From the NCBI RefSeq assembly GCF_042432905.1, contig NZ_JBHLWI010000091.1:1-15496 (forward strand): a DNA stretch of 15,496 nt, read 5' to 3'. Under the pieces are notes generated by a model. It saw only the letters and a list, made by a program, of their open reading frames with translations, had not been told where the DNA came from and searched no databases. The stretch comes from Fontibacter flavus (lineage in GTDB: Bacteria > Bacteroidota > Bacteroidia > Cytophagales > Cyclobacteriaceae). Each line of letters begins with the position of its first letter. Positions within the stretch are counted from its first letter, which is position 1. Of this stretch, positions 13,148 through 15,496 are shown in pieces. The position numbers were made by a program, and so were the translations under genes.

Positions 13148-15106
13148 ATGGAAAAAATTAAATCGTACAGGTCTTTAAGTTTTTTTTATAAAATTCCGTT
13201 TATAAGTGGTTTTTTGGGATTATTGATTGCATTAATTGTCAGCCAGTTGATTACACTGAAGGAATATCAGATACTTTTAAAACAGGAAGAAGAAGACGTT
13301 TTATCATTTTCATCCATTCTTGAAGATAAAATCAGCAATGTTCTCAATAACGCATATTCTGCTGCTTCGATTTTGGCATTTCTCCATGAGAGGGTTGATT
13401 TTGAAAAAGAGTTTGACAAAATAGGTGAAGATATTTTGGATAGGTTGCCCCAAATTGATGCTGTTCAATGGAATGAAGATGGTATTATCAAATATGTGTA
13501 CCCATTGGAAGGTAATGAAGCTTCAATAGGATTTGATATTTTTAACGATACAATTACCAATAAACATATTGAAGCATTTTTGGCCATAGAAAAAGGGGAG
13601 CTGTTTTTTGCAGGGCCATTTGAACTTAAGCAGGGAGGAATGGGTATTGTTGGTAGGTTGCCCGTCAATAAAGATGGGAAGTTTTTTGGATTTTCAGTAA
13701 TTATCATCAGACTTGACACCTTTTTTAAACTTTTGGATTATGATCCTGAGGATGATAGTAAGTATTACGTCCAATTTTCAAAGGTCAATCCAGGAACAAA
13801 TGAAGAGGAGTTTTTCTTACCGATAGAAACAGGTAATGACGGTTTTCAACATGTCCGGCAAATCAATGCCGGAAATTGGATTTTGAGTGTTCAGTTGAGG
13901 CAATCTGAAGCATTCAATAAGGTTTTACCGGAATTTATTCTTAGGGTCTTATTTTCAATCCTTTTCGGATTGGCAATTTTTTATCTGGCCAAGATGCCAT
14001 CCATATTAGAAAAGGAGGTTGCTAAGAAATCGAAAGAATTGAGGAAGACCATCAAGAGATTTAAAATGGTCAGTAAGGCTACTTCTGATGCCACTTGGGA
14101 ATGGGATTTTGCTAAAAATAAGATTTACAGGTCCGGAAATTTTGTCAAATTGTTTGGCTATTCATATTCTTTTTTCAATAAAAATCAGGAGGTATTTGAC
14201 AAACTGATCCATCCTGATGATCAGGAGCGTGTGGAAAATCATTTTAATGATTTTCTAAAAGGGAAAGATAATTTATGGCAGTTGGAATTTCGTTTTTTAA
14301 AGGAGAATGGTGAATATGCCTATGTCTTGGATAAAGGAATTTTGCATAGGGGAAAAGATGGCTCCCCAAATAAATTTTATGGAGCTGTTCAGGATATTAC
14401 CTTGTTGAAAGAAAGAGAATTGGACTTGGAGAAGCTTACCCAAAAGCTTGATCAGAGGGCTAAAGATTTGGAACTGGCCTTCCATCAATTGGAGGAATCG
14501 GAAAAAAGGTACCGAGAACTTTTTGAGTTGAGCCCTTTGCCCATGTGGGTTTATGATTTAGAGACTTTGCAGTTTTTGGACATCAATAATGCGGCGATAA
14601 CAGCCTATGGTTATACAAGAGATCAATTTTTGAGTAAAACCATTAAAGATATAAGACCTGTTGAAGACATTCCTGCATTGGAGGAGAGTGTCTATCGTAG
14701 AAAAGAAAGAAGCGGTTTATTCTTTTCTGGGGTTTATCGGCACCTCAAGAAAAATGGTGAATTGATTGAAGTAGAGATCAGTTCAAACAAAATCCAATAC
14801 AATGGAATACCTGCTGTTCTGGTTTTGGTGGTAGATGTGACCCTAAGAAATAAATATATTGGGGCCATTGAAATCCAGAACTCCAAACTTAAAGAAATCG
14901 CATGGATCCAGTCTCATGTTGTCAGGGCTCCTTTGGCGAGGCTTATTGGTCTGGTAGATTTGCTGGAGATGGAGAAAAGGGACAATCCGGAAAAAACTGT
15001 GGCCTCCTTTGAGGAGTTGTTTGGATACATCAAAACATCTGCAAGTGAGTTAGATGAGATTATCAAGGAAATTACGACTAAGACAGAAAGGATTGACTTG
15101 GGTTGA
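13148..15106 (+). CDS. membrane sensor with CHASE-like and two PAS domains, lacking a kinase ATPase domain
   Basis: This 652-residue inner-membrane sensor has TM1 at about 16-37 (FISGFLGLLIALIVSQLITL), an extracytoplasmic region at about 45-255 resembling a CHASE domain (PQIDAVQWNEDGIIKYVYP, GELFFAGPFELKQGGMGIVG, FGFSVIIIRLD), and TM2 at about 263-281. A coiled coil leads to PAS 1 (about 305-420; ATWEWDFAKNKIYRSG, LIHPDDQERV, AVQDIT), another coiled coil and PAS 2 (about 452-570; ELSPLPMWVYD, AAITAYGYT, VVDVT). The end (575-645) is a DHp-like helix pair, IQSHVVRAPLARLIGLVDLL, with His590 but Val591 where kinases have Glu or Asp. The protein stops there with no N, G1 or G2 box. Similar short-ended proteins occur in Bacteroidota. 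It may modulate a partner rather than phosphorylate. It is divergent from the soluble kinase. Confidence 0.8.
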   Translation: MEKIKSYRSLSFFYKIPFISGFLGLLIALIVSQLITLKEYQILLKQEEEDVLSFSSILEDKISNVLNNAYSAASILAFLHERVDFEKEFDKIGEDILDRLPQIDAVQWNEDGIIKYVYPLEGNEASIGFDIFNDTITNKHIEAFLAIEKGELFFAGPFELKQGGMGIVGRLPVNKDGKFFGFSVIIIRLDTFFKLLDYDPEDDSKYYVQFSKVNPGTNEEEFFLPIETGNDGFQHVRQINAGNWILSVQLRQSEAFNKVLPEFILRVLFSILFGLAIFYLAKMPSILEKEVAKKSKELRKTIKRFKMVSKATSDATWEWDFAKNKIYRSGNFVKLFGYSYSFFNKNQEVFDKLIHPDDQERVENHFNDFLKGKDNLWQLEFRFLKENGEYAYVLDKGILHRGKDGSPNKFYGAVQDITLLKERELDLEKLTQKLDQRAKDLELAFHQLEESEKRYRELFELSPLPMWVYDLETLQFLDINNAAITAYGYTRDQFLSKTIKDIRPVEDIPALEESVYRRKERSGLFFSGVYRHLKKNGELIEVEISSNKIQYNGIPAVLVLVVDVTLRNKYIGAIEIQNSKLKEIAWIQSHVVRAPLARLIGLVDLLEMEKRDNPEKTVASFEELFGYIKTSASELDEIIKEITTKTERIDLG

Positions 15107-15265
15107 GGATGTTGAATGAGGAGTGAAAAATGGAGAATGGAAATATAAGAGCCAAGTAAAAAGTAAAAAGTAAAAAGTGGGATTTCGGTAGGAAAAAGAC
15201 GCTGCACTTGGCTTTTGGTACACGGAGGAAAATAAAGAGCCAAGGAAAAAGTGAAAAGGCAAAAG
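15107..15265 (+). repeat. dispersed repeat modules after the sensor gene
   Basis: Directly after the sensor stop comes the purine-rich wording seen in the 248-bp units (GGAGAATGGAAATATAAGAG matches near 10822-10842 apart from one base), with tandem TAAAAAG words. Then follows the 83-bp module 15183-15265, homologous to 10534-10616. No terminator for the sensor gene is seen. Confidence 0.75.
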
Positions 15266-15276
15266 ATTGAACTTTT

Positions 15277-15496
15277 CTAAAGTTCCGGATGACGGTTTTG
15301 TTATGGGAAAGATTTCTGAGCAAGTTGAATAGGCCTGAAAGGCCGGGATATCAGAGGGATGGTTGGAGGTCATCCCGAAAAATGGAGGCAGGGGCTCACC
15401 GAGATTTATTTTACCACAAAGAGCACCATGTCCCACGAAGAAAAAGTGAGAAAGGGAGAGGTTTTTTAAGTAATTCAGGCATTTTAATTAGGACAA
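15277..15496 (+). repeat. dispersed repeat, copy 5, running off the window
   Basis: The leader at 15277-15327 copies 125-175 almost exactly. The AATAGGCC module starts at 15328, with its hairpin GGGATGG and a wobble-paired TCATCCC. After 15376 the copy departs from copy 1, with a short CCACAAAGAGCACC stretch, and then matches again at GGGAGAGGTTTTTTAAGTAATTC up to the window end (compare about 410-450 of copy 1). It is therefore another internally shortened version. Confidence 0.75.

Noticed and set aside
15050..15106. Sensor gene truncated by repeat insertion, which would explain the missing ATPase domain
   Set aside because: The DHp-like helix pair is complete and ends with a normal stop before the repeat wording starts. 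Proteins ending this way are common in Bacteroidota, so a natural end is more likely, though not proven.
1..15496. tRNA or rRNA genes
   Set aside because: No tRNA cloverleaf with a GTTCRA-type arm and matching acceptor stem, and no rRNA-like stretch, was recognised when reading the gaps by eye; a covariance-model scan was not possible.

Overview
The window looks like a stretch of a Bacteroidota chromosome, most likely a member of the Cytophagales such as Cyclobacteriaceae (the family level is inference). The reasons are a SusC/RagA plus SusD/RagB gene pair, an excellent Bacteroidota-type promoter (TTG, 20 bp, TACTTTTG), an almost complete lack of Shine-Dalgarno sequences, and sensor proteins of a type common in this phylum. 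Coding density is normal in the middle of the window. The flanks and gaps are filled with dispersed, modular, non-coding repeats.

Layout. Positions 1-1925 carry no convincing gene. They hold two tandem copies (about 665 bp) of a structured repeat, then a short inverted-repeat cluster. A lone cytosolic GT-B glycosyltransferase (1926-3128) lies between this block and a further partial repeat copy (3220-3418). A perfect 16-bp-arm bidirectional terminator (3446-3486) separates it from a convergent TetR/AcrR-type regulator (3495-4088, minus strand).

Divergent from the regulator runs a plus-strand operon: a SusC-like TonB-dependent outer-membrane channel (4241-7390), a SusD-like_2 lipoprotein (7402-8856), an exported metal-dependent phosphodiesterase/alkaline phosphatase-fold enzyme (8913-10163) and a small CBU_0592-type membrane protein overlapping its end (10156-10404). 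The regulator-susC gap holds two 16-bp palindromes exactly 20 bp apart, which are probable TetR operators. The simplest reading is a ligand-controlled uptake system for an organophosphate or phosphodiester compound rather than for a glycan, because no glycoside hydrolase is present.

Positions 10405-11548 hold repeats again: a 60-bp tandem pair, a 248-bp-period tandem array, and an internally deleted copy of the large repeat. After this come two divergent signalling genes. One is a soluble GAF histidine kinase (11549-12757, minus strand) with complete catalytic motifs. The other is a membrane sensor with a probable CHASE domain and two PAS domains (13148-15106) that ends in a DHp-like helix pair and has no ATPase domain. 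A 25-bp inverted repeat sits between them. Repeats resume at 15107 and run off the window end.

The most unusual material is the repeat family, with its modular mosaic copies, the paired TetR operators in front of a Sus-type operon, and the kinase-less sensor facing a soluble kinase.
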